Shown piece after piece: positions 46,453 to 55,915 of a stretch of DNA of 64,000 bases; positions within the stretch are counted from its first letter, which is position 1, and each line of letters starts with the position of its first letter. The position numbers and the translations under genes were made by a program. Source of the DNA: Bacteroidia bacterium. GTDB taxonomy: Bacteria; Bacteroidota; Bacteroidia; Cytophagales; Cyclobacteriaceae. Where the stretch lies: the NCBI GenBank assembly GCA_030432655.1, contig JAUILA010000001.1:366559-430558 (forward strand), in the 5' to 3' direction. The notes below the pieces were generated by a model that was not told the origin of the DNA, did no database searches, and saw only the letters and a list, made by a program, of their open reading frames with translations.

Positions 46453-47201
46453 TGCAATACCGCTATGATGGGACTTACGAAGGATTGCTAACCGTGATTT
46501 TTGACAGCTATGCCAACCGGAGGCGGGCTACCTCGATTACAACAGATAGTCCGGAGGTTCAACTGGCACTGAGCTCCTGCAGGACGACAACAGACAAATC
46601 GAAGGCAGACCGGGTGCTGAAAAAAATGAAAGAAATCTGTGGAAAAAAAGTCAGCTTGTTCTTCTTCAAGAACTTTTTATCGGAAAAGGAGGAACGGGAA
46701 ATGAATATTTACCGGTTCATTCAGCGGGTTATCAGGGAAAATAAAAATGTACTTGGTGATTTCCGTGATCCGTTAATTGTGGAGATGCAGCGAACCATTA
46801 AGCAAGTTGACCGGGAAGTTCATCGTATGCATGCATTTGTGCGATTCCAGGAGACGACCGATGGGAAATACATGGCGTTGATCAGGCCTGATTTCGATGT
46901 GGTGCCCCTGATCGGACCACACTTTGTGAAGAGATATCCTGGCTTTGAATGGGTGATATATGATATTCAGCGTCATAAGGGCATCCATTTTACTGAGGGA
47001 CAGCTTGTGTATGTTAAAGGGAACGCACTTATGAAATCCGAACTTAGTCACGATGATCTGACCGGAAGAGAGAAGGCAATCCAGGGGCTTTGGCGTACAT
47101 ACTTCAGGCACGTCAGCATTGGGGAACGAAAAAATGACCGCTTGCATGTTCAGCATATTCCTAAACGTTACTGGCCACTGCTTACGGAGAAAAACGAATG
47201 A
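46452..47201 (+). CDS. partner of the radical SAM DNA repair protein (TIGR03915/DUF4130)
   Basis: A 249-residue protein starting MQYRYDGTYEGLLTVIFDSY, the typical start of the DUF4130 family, which is almost always encoded next to the radical SAM protein above. The C-terminal DUF4130 region includes HRMHAFVRFQETTDGKYMAL, then LIGPHFVKRYPGFEWVIYD and a W-R-T-Y-F block. It is named a probable DNA metabolism protein by association, and it resembles the uracil-DNA-glycosylase-linked proteins of other bacteria. Translationally coupled to the upstream gene. Confidence 0.9.
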   Translation: MQYRYDGTYEGLLTVIFDSYANRRRATSITTDSPEVQLALSSCRTTTDKSKADRVLKKMKEICGKKVSLFFFKNFLSEKEEREMNIYRFIQRVIRENKNVLGDFRDPLIVEMQRTIKQVDREVHRMHAFVRFQETTDGKYMALIRPDFDVVPLIGPHFVKRYPGFEWVIYDIQRHKGIHFTEGQLVYVKGNALMKSELSHDDLTGREKAIQGLWRTYFRHVSIGERKNDRLHVQHIPKRYWPLLTEKNE

Positions 47202-47269
47202 TCATGCCGATGATCTTCGGGGAAACATCAGGAATTGGTTATATTCAGGGAACTGAAAATTATACATTT

Positions 47270-48097
47270 ATGAAGGTGTTCCGATTAGTACTTTGCTTAT
47301 TGTTCCTTACCAATTTCGCGATGGTTCACGGTCAACGAACCGACCGTTTTGATATGGGTAGGGACTTATTGCTTGCCAATTATAACTGTAAAACGGATGT
47401 TGATGACCTTCATTCTGCGGCGGCACTGGCGACAATATTGAATAATGCTCAGTACAGCGATATTCAATACCATGCAGTGGCGGGAACATACGGTATACAG
47501 GAAGGTTTGTACGTGCCTCCTAATGATCTGTTTGAGCTTGCTTTCGGGGATAACTGGACAGATGCTCATACTGACCGCAATGCGGCTGTCGAAAAGGTAA
47601 AAAGGCTTGTTTCGGATGTATTGATATCCGGTGGGGATATCTGGGTGGCAGAGGCCGGCCAGTCGGACTTCACTGCTGAGCTGATCCGCCGGTTGACGGA
47701 TGAAATGCCGGGCCTTGCCCTGAAACAACGTATTCATGTGGTACAGCACAGTGACTGGAATGAGGAAGTTACTACTACCGAAGACCTGGCCTATGTTAAA
47801 CTGCGCACTGATTATCATAAAATAGATGACGGGAACGCGGTAGGAAACGGAACTCCTGGATTCAGAACCCCTGAATTTTCAAACTGGGAAGACTATCTGT
47901 CTGATCCGCAGGTACTGGCCATCTGGAAACTGGCAGTGAAAACCGGCAAAAAGTACAATGGCAAGGAGGGAAGGTACAATAATGAAGCTGTGGAGTCGGG
48001 CGGACTGGATTTTTCTGACACTTCGGAAATTTGCTGGATGTTCAGCCTGGAGGATATTCAGGACACCAAGGAGTTTTTTGAGCGATTCGGGGAGTAG
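47270..48097 (+). CDS. secreted nucleoside-hydrolase-like protein
   Basis: A 275-residue protein with a signal peptide (MKVFRLVLCLLFLTNFAMVH). An in-frame start at 47198 would put 24 residues before it and is rejected. LLLANYNCKTDVDDLHSAAA resembles the N-terminal metal loop of nucleoside hydrolases and the related DUF1593 group (D-x-D-D), and GGDIWVAEAGQSDFTAELIR resembles their second block. The first aspartate of the classic D-x-D-x-x-x-D-D loop is Asn here, so activity is doubtful. Substrate unknown. I see no convincing terminator between this gene and the next. Confidence 0.6.
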   Translation: MKVFRLVLCLLFLTNFAMVHGQRTDRFDMGRDLLLANYNCKTDVDDLHSAAALATILNNAQYSDIQYHAVAGTYGIQEGLYVPPNDLFELAFGDNWTDAHTDRNAAVEKVKRLVSDVLISGGDIWVAEAGQSDFTAELIRRLTDEMPGLALKQRIHVVQHSDWNEEVTTTEDLAYVKLRTDYHKIDDGNAVGNGTPGFRTPEFSNWEDYLSDPQVLAIWKLAVKTGKKYNGKEGRYNNEAVESGGLDFSDTSEICWMFSLEDIQDTKEFFERFGE

Positions 48098-48254
48098 GCG
48101 CCGGGGATCAACTAAGCCCTGGGTCCTGGCGAATTACATACCCTTTTTTTTTTGAATTCTTACATGTATATGTTCTTACCGAATATAGACCGGCGATGCA
48201 GCCTTGAAACTGGTAAGTTTAGGCACTGTTTTATTAGACATTCAGTGTTTTATC

Positions 48255-51131
48255 ATGAAAAAACTACTAGTTGCTGCTTTAATTTTCATGTCCTTACAAG
48301 CCGGTGCCCAGGTAATATGGAGTGAGGATTTTAATTCATATTCAGACGGAACAACAGTCGGGGATAACAACAATACAGCTAATCCTGCCAATGACTGGAC
48401 GCTGTCCTGTTCCGGCTGCGGAGGCACCTTTTCAAAACAGACTTTCTGGCTTTTCGGGACTTATGAAGTATTTCAGGCTTCAAATATTGACAATGCAGGT
48501 ACATGGACTTCGGAGGAAATTGATATTTCCGGAACCGGTCTGGCTGTTCTTGATTTTACATTCCTTGCTATAAGTAATTCTGACGGCGACTACTTAAGAG
48601 CCTATTATTACCTTGATGGGGGATCCCGGCAATTATTTTATGATTTGAACGGAGATGAAGAAACACTTGATATACCGACCAGCATTATTCTTCAGGGCAA
48701 TTCCGTGGTGATTGAAATTGAAATGTACAATGATGACAGTGGTTTTTTCTCTACTGATTATTATATGCTGGACGATATCACTGTTACGGCTATCACCAAT
48801 CTGTACAGCCGGCAAACGGGCAACCTGGCCACAACGGGCACCTGGTCAGCAGATTCATATGGCGGGGCCAATTGCGGGTGTACACCTACCAGCAATAGTG
48901 TTATCAATATAGGTAACGGACATACGGTGACTATGAACTCAGATGCAACGGTGGCAGGTGTGAATGTGGAGAATGGTGTGTTGAGTTTATCCGGGGCAGT
49001 GGACCTTACCCTGAATTATGGTTCAACCCTGACGGTTGAATCCGGTTCATCGCTCAATGGCACCAACAGTGGTTCATGGATTATCATGAATGCCAATTCA
49101 CCCTATATATTTGATGTAGATGGAAGTTTACAGGTGGGGAATACCGAAGCGGAAAATGACCAGACACTTGATTTGACCGGATCTGGTTCCATGACCTTGG
49201 TAAATGACCTGATTCTAAGCGATGGTGCGTTGGTTACTAATGACCTCGCTTCCTTGAGTATAGGGAATGAACTTGAATTTTCCAGTAGTTCATCCTACGC
49301 ATCGTTCACCAACAACGGAACGGCTGATACAGGAGGTAACTTGTATTTTAATAATGATAATTCCAGTCTCTCAAACAATGGATCATTAACAATTGGCGGA
49401 AATATTTATGTTGGTGCATCTTCAGATGATAACAATAGTATTACCAATAACGGAACATTAAACATAAGTGCGATAAATACAAATGACGGGACATTTGTTA
49501 TCACGAATAATAACTTACTGAATCAGACTGGCAGCTTTTCCAATATTACAGGGTCAAGCAATTTTGTGAACGCTGCCAACGGAATTTGGAATTATTCTGG
49601 CAGCAGTTCGGATAATAACATGTCAGGGGTCCTCAATGCAACAGCCACTGATAATGCATTTAATTACACGAGGGCCGGAAACCAGGAGGTAATCAGCACC
49701 ACCTATTTTATTCTTAATATCGATGGATCAGGGACTAAATCACTTGAAGGGGATATCACGATAACGGACGATCTCGCAATTCAGGGGGCCGCGGTTCTTA
49801 ATGCTAACTCAAACGATATTGCACTTGCCGGAGACTGGAATAATACAAGCAGCGCAGGGGATTCATTCCTCCAGGGATCGGGAAGCGAATTGGTTACCTT
49901 TAATGGCAGCGGTACTCAACAGATCAATGATCCTGAAACATTCAATAATCTGACGGTGGATAAGTCTGGCGGATTTCTTGACCTCTATGCCAATATCAGG
50001 TTGGATGGAACCCTACGGTTAAACAACCGGAAACTTCGGCTCCGGAGTAGTTCGCTGACCGTTTCCATTTCAGGTGATATAGCCACTGCCTCAAGTAGTT
50101 CCTATATTATCAATAACGCCAATGGTATTTTAATTCAGGAAAGCATAGGCGGAGGAGGTCGTACAGGTGATGTATTCTTCCCGCTGGGAAGGAACAATGG
50201 CAGCTATAATCCATTATGGATTAATAATGATTCCGGAACGGCCGACGAATTTTCGGTTCGTGTCGGGAACAATGTATTTGCAGAAGGAGGATTCGAAGCA
50301 GGAACGATGGTCGGCTCTTTTGTGGTGAACAAGACCTGGTTTATTTCAGAAGGCACGCCCGGTGGGTCAGATGCCACATTAACATTTCAATGGGATTCTT
50401 CCAATGAAATCGGAGGCTTTGACCGTGCCAATATGGGAGTCAGCCATTTTAACGGCGCAGCCTGGGAACCGCTGACCGCAGGCGATGGTGCCGGAGGGGG
50501 CGGACCGTACTCTGCCTCCGTATCTAACGTCAGTGATTTTTCACCATTCGCGCTGGGCAGTGATTCTTCGCCGTTGCCGATCGAACTGGTGGAATTCAAG
50601 GCATCCTACGAGAGTGGTCGGGTGAATCTGAGCTGGAAAACTGCATCCGAGCTGAATAATGATTATTTCACCATCGAAAAGACGGTGGATAACGTGAATT
50701 TTGAGGAAGTAGGTCAGGTACAGGGGCATGGCACCACCACTCAGCCTGTAAATTATTCGGCCGTGGACCGTTATCCCTATAATGGGGTTTCGTACTACCG
50801 TTTGAAACAAACAGATTTCGACGGAAAATTTACCTACTCCGATCCTGTCCGTGTAGAAAATACCGACCGCGACGTTTACCTCAATGTATACCCGGTACCC
50901 AATGACGGACATTCTGTGAATGTTTCAATAAGCGGACTGGATGCTCAGATTAGTACGGGAATCAAAATTATCGAATCTTCCGGCAGAATTGTTCTTGAGG
51001 AAGAACTCGAGGTTGATCCTGTAACGGGTGTCACCAGGGAAATTCATTTTACTAACCAACTCGTGCCCGGGGTATATTTCATGATCATTGATCTTCCCGA
51101 ACCTGAAGTGCGACAAATTCTGGTTCAGTAA
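48255..51131 (+). CDS. secreted beta-helix-like protein with T9SS type A sorting domain
   Basis: A 958-residue exported protein. The signal peptide (MKKLLVAALIFMSLQAGAQV) fixes the start at 48255 rather than an in-frame ATG at 48204. Residues ~15 to 175 look like a jelly-roll or MAM-like domain (WSEDFNSYSDGTTVGDNN). A long N/G/S/T-rich region (~200 to 640) with recurring NNGT and GNIY strands suggests a right-handed beta-helix. Near 780, a PLPIELVEFKASYESGRVNL domain leads to the C-terminal sorting domain (YLNVYPVPNDGHSVNVSISG, closing VPGVYFMIIDL). It is therefore expected to cross the outer membrane by T9SS. Adhesion or matrix role is inferred. Confidence 0.88.
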   Translation: MKKLLVAALIFMSLQAGAQVIWSEDFNSYSDGTTVGDNNNTANPANDWTLSCSGCGGTFSKQTFWLFGTYEVFQASNIDNAGTWTSEEIDISGTGLAVLDFTFLAISNSDGDYLRAYYYLDGGSRQLFYDLNGDEETLDIPTSIILQGNSVVIEIEMYNDDSGFFSTDYYMLDDITVTAITNLYSRQTGNLATTGTWSADSYGGANCGCTPTSNSVINIGNGHTVTMNSDATVAGVNVENGVLSLSGAVDLTLNYGSTLTVESGSSLNGTNSGSWIIMNANSPYIFDVDGSLQVGNTEAENDQTLDLTGSGSMTLVNDLILSDGALVTNDLASLSIGNELEFSSSSSYASFTNNGTADTGGNLYFNNDNSSLSNNGSLTIGGNIYVGASSDDNNSITNNGTLNISAINTNDGTFVITNNNLLNQTGSFSNITGSSNFVNAANGIWNYSGSSSDNNMSGVLNATATDNAFNYTRAGNQEVISTTYFILNIDGSGTKSLEGDITITDDLAIQGAAVLNANSNDIALAGDWNNTSSAGDSFLQGSGSELVTFNGSGTQQINDPETFNNLTVDKSGGFLDLYANIRLDGTLRLNNRKLRLRSSSLTVSISGDIATASSSSYIINNANGILIQESIGGGGRTGDVFFPLGRNNGSYNPLWINNDSGTADEFSVRVGNNVFAEGGFEAGTMVGSFVVNKTWFISEGTPGGSDATLTFQWDSSNEIGGFDRANMGVSHFNGAAWEPLTAGDGAGGGGPYSASVSNVSDFSPFALGSDSSPLPIELVEFKASYESGRVNLSWKTASELNNDYFTIEKTVDNVNFEEVGQVQGHGTTTQPVNYSAVDRYPYNGVSYYRLKQTDFDGKFTYSDPVRVENTDRDVYLNVYPVPNDGHSVNVSISGLDAQISTGIKIIESSGRIVLEEELEVDPVTGVTREIHFTNQLVPGVYFMIIDLPEPEVRQILVQ

Positions 51132-51208
51132 ACAGCCTGCATTCAGGAGATGAAAGTCATGAGTTGATTGCGGTTCTATCAGGATTTCGTTTAGAATGTA
51201 ATACGGAT

Positions 51209-51228
51209 AGGAAAATCGTAATTTTCCT
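51209..51228. promoter_or_regulatory. perfect 8-bp palindrome upstream of the DUF885-like gene
   Basis: AGGAAAAT-CGTA-ATTTTCCT lies 29 bp before the ATG at 51258, in the short gap after the T9SS protein gene. It could be an operator or an mRNA hairpin; there is no T-run to make it a terminator. Confidence 0.35.
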
Positions 51229-51257
51229 CCATTGCCAAATTGTCGTAATTTGGGTGG

Positions 51258-52904
51258 ATGTACAGATTCCTTATTCTCCTTTTTCTCCTGGCCATAGTAT
51301 TTCCCAAACAGATTTCCGTTTTGGCCGGAAGCCCTGCCGTAAGTTCCCTTGAACCAGTGGCAGATAAGTATGAAGACCTGGTTGCCCTCTTTCATGAATG
51401 GCGCAGGTTTGAAGTTCCGCCTGATTATAATGGTGCTCCGGATTACCGGAAGCAAACTTTTCAGAAGCGCAGGTCAGACTATGAAGCGCTCAGGACCAGA
51501 CTGGAACAACTCGATACAGCTGGCTGGACGATCGCCCAACGGGTGGATTATCATGTAGTTCTGGCAGAAATGAACGGGTACGATTTTAATGAGCGAATAT
51601 TGAGGCCCTGGGAGCGGGATCCTGCGTTTTATAAATCGGTATGGATGTCGCGCAGTGACGTACCCGCGCACGAAGGTCCGACCCATCATCACCTGACAGA
51701 AGTTTGGCAATATTCATTTCCCCTGTCGGAAGATGCTCGAACCGCTTTCCTGGCTGATCTGCGGATTATACCTGCGCTCAATGAACAAGCGCAAGAAAAC
51801 CTGACCGGTAACGCCAGGGAGCTTTGGGTGGCGGGGATTCGTCCGATCGAGCAACAATCCCGCAATCTGCAAAGCCTCCTGGATCTGCCCGGCGTTGGCA
51901 GTGACGAGGAGCTGAACTCAGCCATTGACCAGGCAATTTCCTCTACCAACGAACTTGTGAACTGGCTCAGGAGGGAGGCTTCATCGAAGACAGGACCTTC
52001 AGGTATTGGCCGGGAGAATTATACCTGGTACCTGCAGAATGTGCACCTGGTACCTCTTACCTGGGAGGACGAGGTAATGCTACTTAAGCGTGAACTTGCC
52101 AGGGCCTGGACTGCCTTAAAGCTGGAAGAACACAATAACCGGCAGCTTCCGGAACTCGTGGCGGCGGATTCACCTGAAGCCTACAAGGAGATGGCAGACG
52201 CGGCAGCGGAAAGCCTTATGACCTTCCTGGAATCCCAGGATGTTGTCACGGTCAAACCTTATTTTGAACCGGCCCTGCGTGAGCACCTGGGTGAATTTGT
52301 GCCGGAGAATGAACGGAATTTCTTTCTGATCGGTGAGCATTTTGATCCGAGGCCGTTGTATTCTCATTTTTACCACTGGTTTGAGCTTGCCAGGATGGAT
52401 AATGAGCCGCATCCCAGTGAGATTCGCCGGGGTCCTCTGCTATACAATATTTTTGATTCGCGGAATGAGGGCACGGCGACGGCCGTGGAAGAAATGTTTC
52501 TGCAGGCTGGTTTATATGATGACAGTCCCCGGTCCCGTGAGATCGTTTATATTATGATTGCCCAGCGCGCCGCCCGTGGCCTTGGTTCTCTGTATGCACA
52601 TGCCAACGAAATGACGATGGAAGAGGCCGGAGGCATCCATGCAGAATATACCCCGCGTGGGTGGATGAAGACGGAGAAGGATCTGCTGATTTTCGAACAG
52701 CATTTGTATCTGCGGCAACCAGGCTACGGCACCAGCTATATTACCGGCAAATATCTTTTGGAATCAGCTCTGGCAGAATATGCCCGTAAGATGGACGTCG
52801 CTGGTCGGCCATTCTCCATCAAAGACTTCTTTGACAGACTGAACAGCATTGGTAATATCCCGGTATCATTAAGCCAGTGGGAAATGACAGGTTCGAAGCA
52901 GTAG
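51258..52904 (+). CDS. exported DUF885-like protein, probably lacking the metalloprotease motif
   Basis: A 548-residue protein with an N-terminal signal ([20 protein letters not shown]). It aligns by eye with DUF885 proteins: [20 protein letters not shown] at the N-terminal side, then [20 protein letters not shown] (the family's E-G-W-A-L-Y region), [40 protein letters not shown] and a final [18 protein letters not shown]. The H-E-x-x-P-G-H metal motif usual in the family is not found between residues ~370 and 410, where [17 protein letters not shown] stands instead. It may bind a ligand rather than act as a peptidase. Confidence 0.7.
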   Translation: MYRFLILLFLLAIVFPKQISVLAGSPAVSSLEPVADKYEDLVALFHEWRRFEVPPDYNGAPDYRKQTFQKRRSDYEALRTRLEQLDTAGWTIAQRVDYHVVLAEMNGYDFNERILRPWERDPAFYKSVWMSRSDVPAHEGPTHHHLTEVWQYSFPLSEDARTAFLADLRIIPALNEQAQENLTGNARELWVAGIRPIEQQSRNLQSLLDLPGVGSDEELNSAIDQAISSTNELVNWLRREASSKTGPSGIGRENYTWYLQNVHLVPLTWEDEVMLLKRELARAWTALKLEEHNNRQLPELVAADSPEAYKEMADAAAESLMTFLESQDVVTVKPYFEPALREHLGEFVPENERNFFLIGEHFDPRPLYSHFYHWFELARMDNEPHPSEIRRGPLLYNIFDSRNEGTATAVEEMFLQAGLYDDSPRSREIVYIMIAQRAARGLGSLYAHANEMTMEEAGGIHAEYTPRGWMKTEKDLLIFEQHLYLRQPGYGTSYITGKYLLESALAEYARKMDVAGRPFSIKDFFDRLNSIGNIPVSLSQWEMTGSKQ

Positions 52905-52967
52905 ATAATCATATAACCGAAAAGCTACCGGCTCGATTGCGGGCAATTGCATATTCCAGAGACTAAA

Positions 52968-53012
52968 AAAAGAGCTCTGACCAATTTCATTGAAATTCGT
53001 CAGAGCTCTTTT
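52968..53012. terminator. bidirectional terminator
   Basis: AAAAGAGCTCTGA (52968 to 52980) pairs perfectly with TCAGAGCTCTTTT (53000 to 53012), with a 19-nt loop that can pair further (AATTTC/GAAATT). It sits between the convergent ends of the DUF885-like gene and the DUF1328 gene and should serve both. Confidence 0.85.
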
Positions 53013-53039
53013 GCCTTTCAAATGCTTATTTCTGTAAAA

Positions 53040-53204
53040 CTAGGTTCTACGCACGAAATGCATGATGACAGAAATGGCCAGCAATACCAGGAAGATATAG
53101 AAAATGATCTTGGCAATTGAGGCAGCTCCGGCTGCAATTCCTCCAAATCCGAAGACTGCAGCGATTAATGCGATAACAAGAAAGATTAAGATCCAGCGTA
53201 ACAT
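53040..53204 (-). CDS. DUF1328 family small membrane protein (54 aa)
   Basis: A 54-residue protein, [20 protein letters not shown] then [20 protein letters not shown] and a short basic end (HFVRRT). This is the complete DUF1328/YtjA-type miniprotein with two membrane helices and a glycine-rich turn. A longer frame to 53345 exists, but the added residues are not family-like. These proteins are often induced by stress or high density; their mechanism is unknown. Confidence 0.88.
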   Translation of the reverse strand: MLRWILIFLVIALIAAVFGFGGIAAGAASIAKIIFYIFLVLLAISVIMHFVRRT

Positions 53205-53350
53205 GTTGATTGGGTTTAAGGTTAAGGTAAAGTATTTATGTATTGATGAGTTAAAACCATGCCAGTGGTGAAACAGAGGTATTCGGGACTTCTTTTCACT
53301 CGCCCACCAATACCTGTGGGAAGAAAATTCCACATAAATACCCATACCTG

Positions 53351-53944
53351 TTAATCACTTGCAGCATCCCAGCATCCATTCAACAGATCTTTCCAGTGAA
53401 GAGCGGAAAATCCTAATTTACCGAAAATAGCAATGCCGGTATTGCGAATACTCTGGAGAAATCCGGCTTCCCTGCCGATATTTGGCCGAAGTTTAGTTGA
53501 TTCTATTTTAATTTTAACCTTACAATTTTCAACTAATCCCCGTATTTCAACAAATGAAGAGTTCGAATAGAAATGTGCCGTAGGCTTTGTTTTGCTTCCC
53601 GGATTTGATGAAGGCTGAACTCTCATTAAAAAGTCTTGAGATTTATCATTGGGTAATTTCAATTTAGTGATTTTGACCCAATCTTCTCCTGTTCCAATTG
53701 GATTGTCAGGAGCTGGAATGACTGATTTAATGAATAATAATTCACGAGCCGGTCCCTTTATTTCAACACCATTTTCATCTGTTAGCGTAAATGTGGTTGA
53801 ATGTTCCGTATACTCCTTCCAGCGCGAAATCATCCGGATACGGCAGATAAATTGGCCGAGAAAATCCCTGGCCTGAACTGGTCCTGCGAATGCTGCATTT
53901 CTTTCGGCCTTGGTTTCCATATCACGCAAGGAATAATCAGTCAT
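53351..53944 (-). CDS. hypothetical protein
   Basis: A 197-residue protein with no signal peptide or membrane segment and no family I recognise. It appears beta-rich in the middle ([20 protein letters not shown], then [20 protein letters not shown]). I set the start at 53944 ([12 protein letters not shown]), which overlaps the stop of the small upstream ORF as ATGACTGA; a frame to 53995 is also open. The two may be co-translated. Confidence 0.5.
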   Translation of the reverse strand: MTDYSLRDMETKAERNAAFAGPVQARDFLGQFICRIRMISRWKEYTEHSTTFTLTDENGVEIKGPARELLFIKSVIPAPDNPIGTGEDWVKITKLKLPNDKSQDFLMRVQPSSNPGSKTKPTAHFYSNSSFVEIRGLVENCKVKIKIESTKLRPNIGREAGFLQSIRNTGIAIFGKLGFSALHWKDLLNGCWDAASD

Positions 53945-54107
53945 CATCTTGGTCTTGATGATTCCCGTTTCCTGTTTCAAATTCAGATTGTTCATCAGCT
54001 TGTTCCGGTGATGCCGGCCTGGTTCCGGTAACCTTATCTTTATTATCAGGATAGTCGATGAGTTTATCGGCTGATTTCTTCTTTTTCTTGTTTCTGTCTC
54101 GTTTCAT
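53937..54107 (-). CDS. small highly charged hypothetical protein (56 aa)
   Basis: A 56-residue ORF, starting MKRDRNKKKKKSADKLIDYP and ending in an acidic tail ([10 protein letters not shown]). A lysine/arginine-rich half is followed by an acidic half, likely disordered. Its TGA lies inside ATGACTGA at the start of the next minus-strand gene. Coding status rests on the overlap and on the similarity of its basic start to small charged Bacteroidota proteins, so it is only moderately supported. Confidence 0.4.
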   Translation of the reverse strand: MKRDRNKKKKKSADKLIDYPDNKDKVTGTRPASPEQADEQSEFETGNGNHQDQDDD

Positions 54108-54368
54108 ATTTATCAAGATGAAAAGATCATGCCTGGATAATTATCTGAGAAATGAAGCGTACCCGAATTTATTTATGGATTGATCGTGGTGGGGCTTGCA
54201 CACCGTGAACAAAACGCTACTGAACCGGTGAATATCTGGCTTGACAAGAAGGCTTCCGATGCGTATACCTTCGGGCAGGATTATTGTCCATTTATTAGCA
54301 AAGCTTTTGAAGAAAATGAAGGAAGCTTTATAAAACCAACAAATGTTAAATTGTAAATCAATAAACCA

Positions 54369-54704
54369 ATGAATACTACTCAGAAGGAATTTATCGAAAA
54401 ATTGAATAAGTGTGCTGCTGCATGCGATATATGTCTGGACGCCTGCCTGGACGAAGAAAATCTCGACAAAATGGTGGCATGCGTCCGTACTGACAGGGAT
54501 TGCGCCAGGATCTGCCGGCTGACGGCCAGCTTTGTGGCATCAGGGTCGGCGTTTACCGACCAGCTGGTGGGTGTTTGTGAAAGTATATGTAAATCCTGCG
54601 CAGATGAATGTGCGAAGCATGAAGCAGACCATTGCCAGGAATGTGCGGAAGCCTGCCGTGCCTGCGAAGAGGCATGCCGGGACTATGCTAACGTAGCTGC
54701 CTGA
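54369..54704 (+). CDS. four-helix-bundle copper-binding protein (Csp-type)
   Basis: A 111-residue cytosolic protein with 16 cysteines, spaced as C-x3-C-x2-C-x3-C along helices (C15, C19, C22, C26, then C38, C45, C49, C70, C74, C77, C81, C89, C92, C96, C99, C103). This is the Csp copper-storage pattern, in which thiols line the inside of a helical bundle and hold many Cu(I) ions. No signal peptide is present, so it resembles cytosolic Csp3 rather than exported Csp1. A good terminator follows directly. It suggests protection against or storage of copper. Confidence 0.9.
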   Translation: MNTTQKEFIEKLNKCAAACDICLDACLDEENLDKMVACVRTDRDCARICRLTASFVASGSAFTDQLVGVCESICKSCADECAKHEADHCQECAEACRACEEACRDYANVAA

Positions 54705-54722
54705 ATCAATTGTGATTAATTT

Positions 54723-54749
54723 AAAGCCCTGCTTTGTCAGGGCTTTTTT
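54723..54749 (+). terminator. intrinsic terminator of the Csp gene
   Basis: AAAGCCCTG-ctttgt-CAGGGCTTT followed by a T-run, starting 18 bp after the Csp stop codon. Confidence 0.85.
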
Positions 54750-54859
54750 ATTAAATACCAAGCTGACATCTTTCAGCAAGCACTGTTCGTTTTGTATCAT
54801 TTTATATTCCGTTAAGCTGTATATATTTTAGTATATTCCGGCCAATATTCAAAAATAGC

Positions 54860-55699
54860 ATGACCGGATCTGCCGCTGTATGTAATTCCTGCAAAACCCC
54901 ATTGAAGGGTGAATACTGCCACCATTGCGGGGAAAAGAAACCAGCGGCCAGGGACAAGAGACTGAAATTTTTCCTGGAAGAAACTTTTTCAGCCTTCTTT
55001 TTTGCTGACGGTAAATTTCCTCAAACCTTAAAATATTTACTGCTGCAGCCTGCCCATCTGCCGGATGCGTACATCTCAGGAATCCGTAAAAAATATCTAT
55101 CGCCGATCCAGTTATTTTTCTTCGCCAACCTCATCTATTTCCTGGTACCTATGTCGAATACCTTTGACAGCAGCCTCGAAATTCAGATGCATCAACTTCC
55201 GTACAGTCGGTGGACCGAAAACGTGGTGACCAATCACCTGGCTGATGAGGACCTGGAATATGCCGGATATGAAAAACGCTTCAATGCCAAATCAACCTCC
55301 AACAGTAAGCTGATACTGATCGCTATGGTGGTGCTGATCGGACTTATGCTTCAATTACTTTTTCTTGACAAGATGGAATACTACCTGGTAGATTTTTTTA
55401 CAGCCGCTGCCTACCTGATGAGCTTTTTCTTATTGTTTGTAATGGTAATCCTTCCACTGTTACTATTGATTCTAAGTTTGATCTTTAGCATCGACCGGAA
55501 CCTGATCTTCCAGGATGCTGTCATGAGCATTTCCGCCCTGCTTCTCATTCTTATCTATTCATTCTTCCTGCTGAGGGGAGCATTTAAAACATCCATTGCA
55601 GGTAGTATGTGGCGCAGCCTGGTTCTTATGGGCCTTATTATTCCCAGTCTGTACATCTATCGGTTCATCCTCTTCTGGGTGACATTCTGGATGGTGTGA
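54860..55699 (+). CDS. DUF3667 membrane protein with N-terminal zinc ribbon
   Basis: A 279-residue protein. The N-terminal zinc ribbon is C-NS-C (residue ~8) and Y-C-HH-C-G; the segment SPIQLFFFANLIYFLVPMSN, with R-K-K-Y-L just before, is the hallmark of DUF3667. Further hydrophobic segments follow (LILIAMVVLIGLMLQLLFL, then several more to the C-terminus), giving perhaps five or six membrane helices. Function unknown; the family is common in Bacteroidota. Confidence 0.85.
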   Translation: MTGSAAVCNSCKTPLKGEYCHHCGEKKPAARDKRLKFFLEETFSAFFFADGKFPQTLKYLLLQPAHLPDAYISGIRKKYLSPIQLFFFANLIYFLVPMSNTFDSSLEIQMHQLPYSRWTENVVTNHLADEDLEYAGYEKRFNAKSTSNSKLILIAMVVLIGLMLQLLFLDKMEYYLVDFFTAAAYLMSFFLLFVMVILPLLLLILSLIFSIDRNLIFQDAVMSISALLLILIYSFFLLRGAFKTSIAGSMWRSLVLMGLIIPSLYIYRFILFWVTFWMV

Positions 55700-55915
55700 A
55701 ATCAGTGAATTGACATGTTGCCGGTTAAATTTCCATGGTCAGGTTTCGGGGCAGGGTTATTGTCCTGTTTACGGGAGAATAACGATTTTCTGCTTTGAAT
55801 GCATGGGGAGTCGTATCAAAGGGACAGTGCCACCACTGTACTGAGCAAACAGTTCCCCGTTGATGCGGATATCTGTCGCGATGCGGAATAATTAACCAAC
55901 TAAACAAGATAGATA

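Noticed and set aside
55700..55915. A possible small gene in the gap before the catalase
   Set aside because: Open frames here are short, and their products have low plausibility; no start context or family match was seen.
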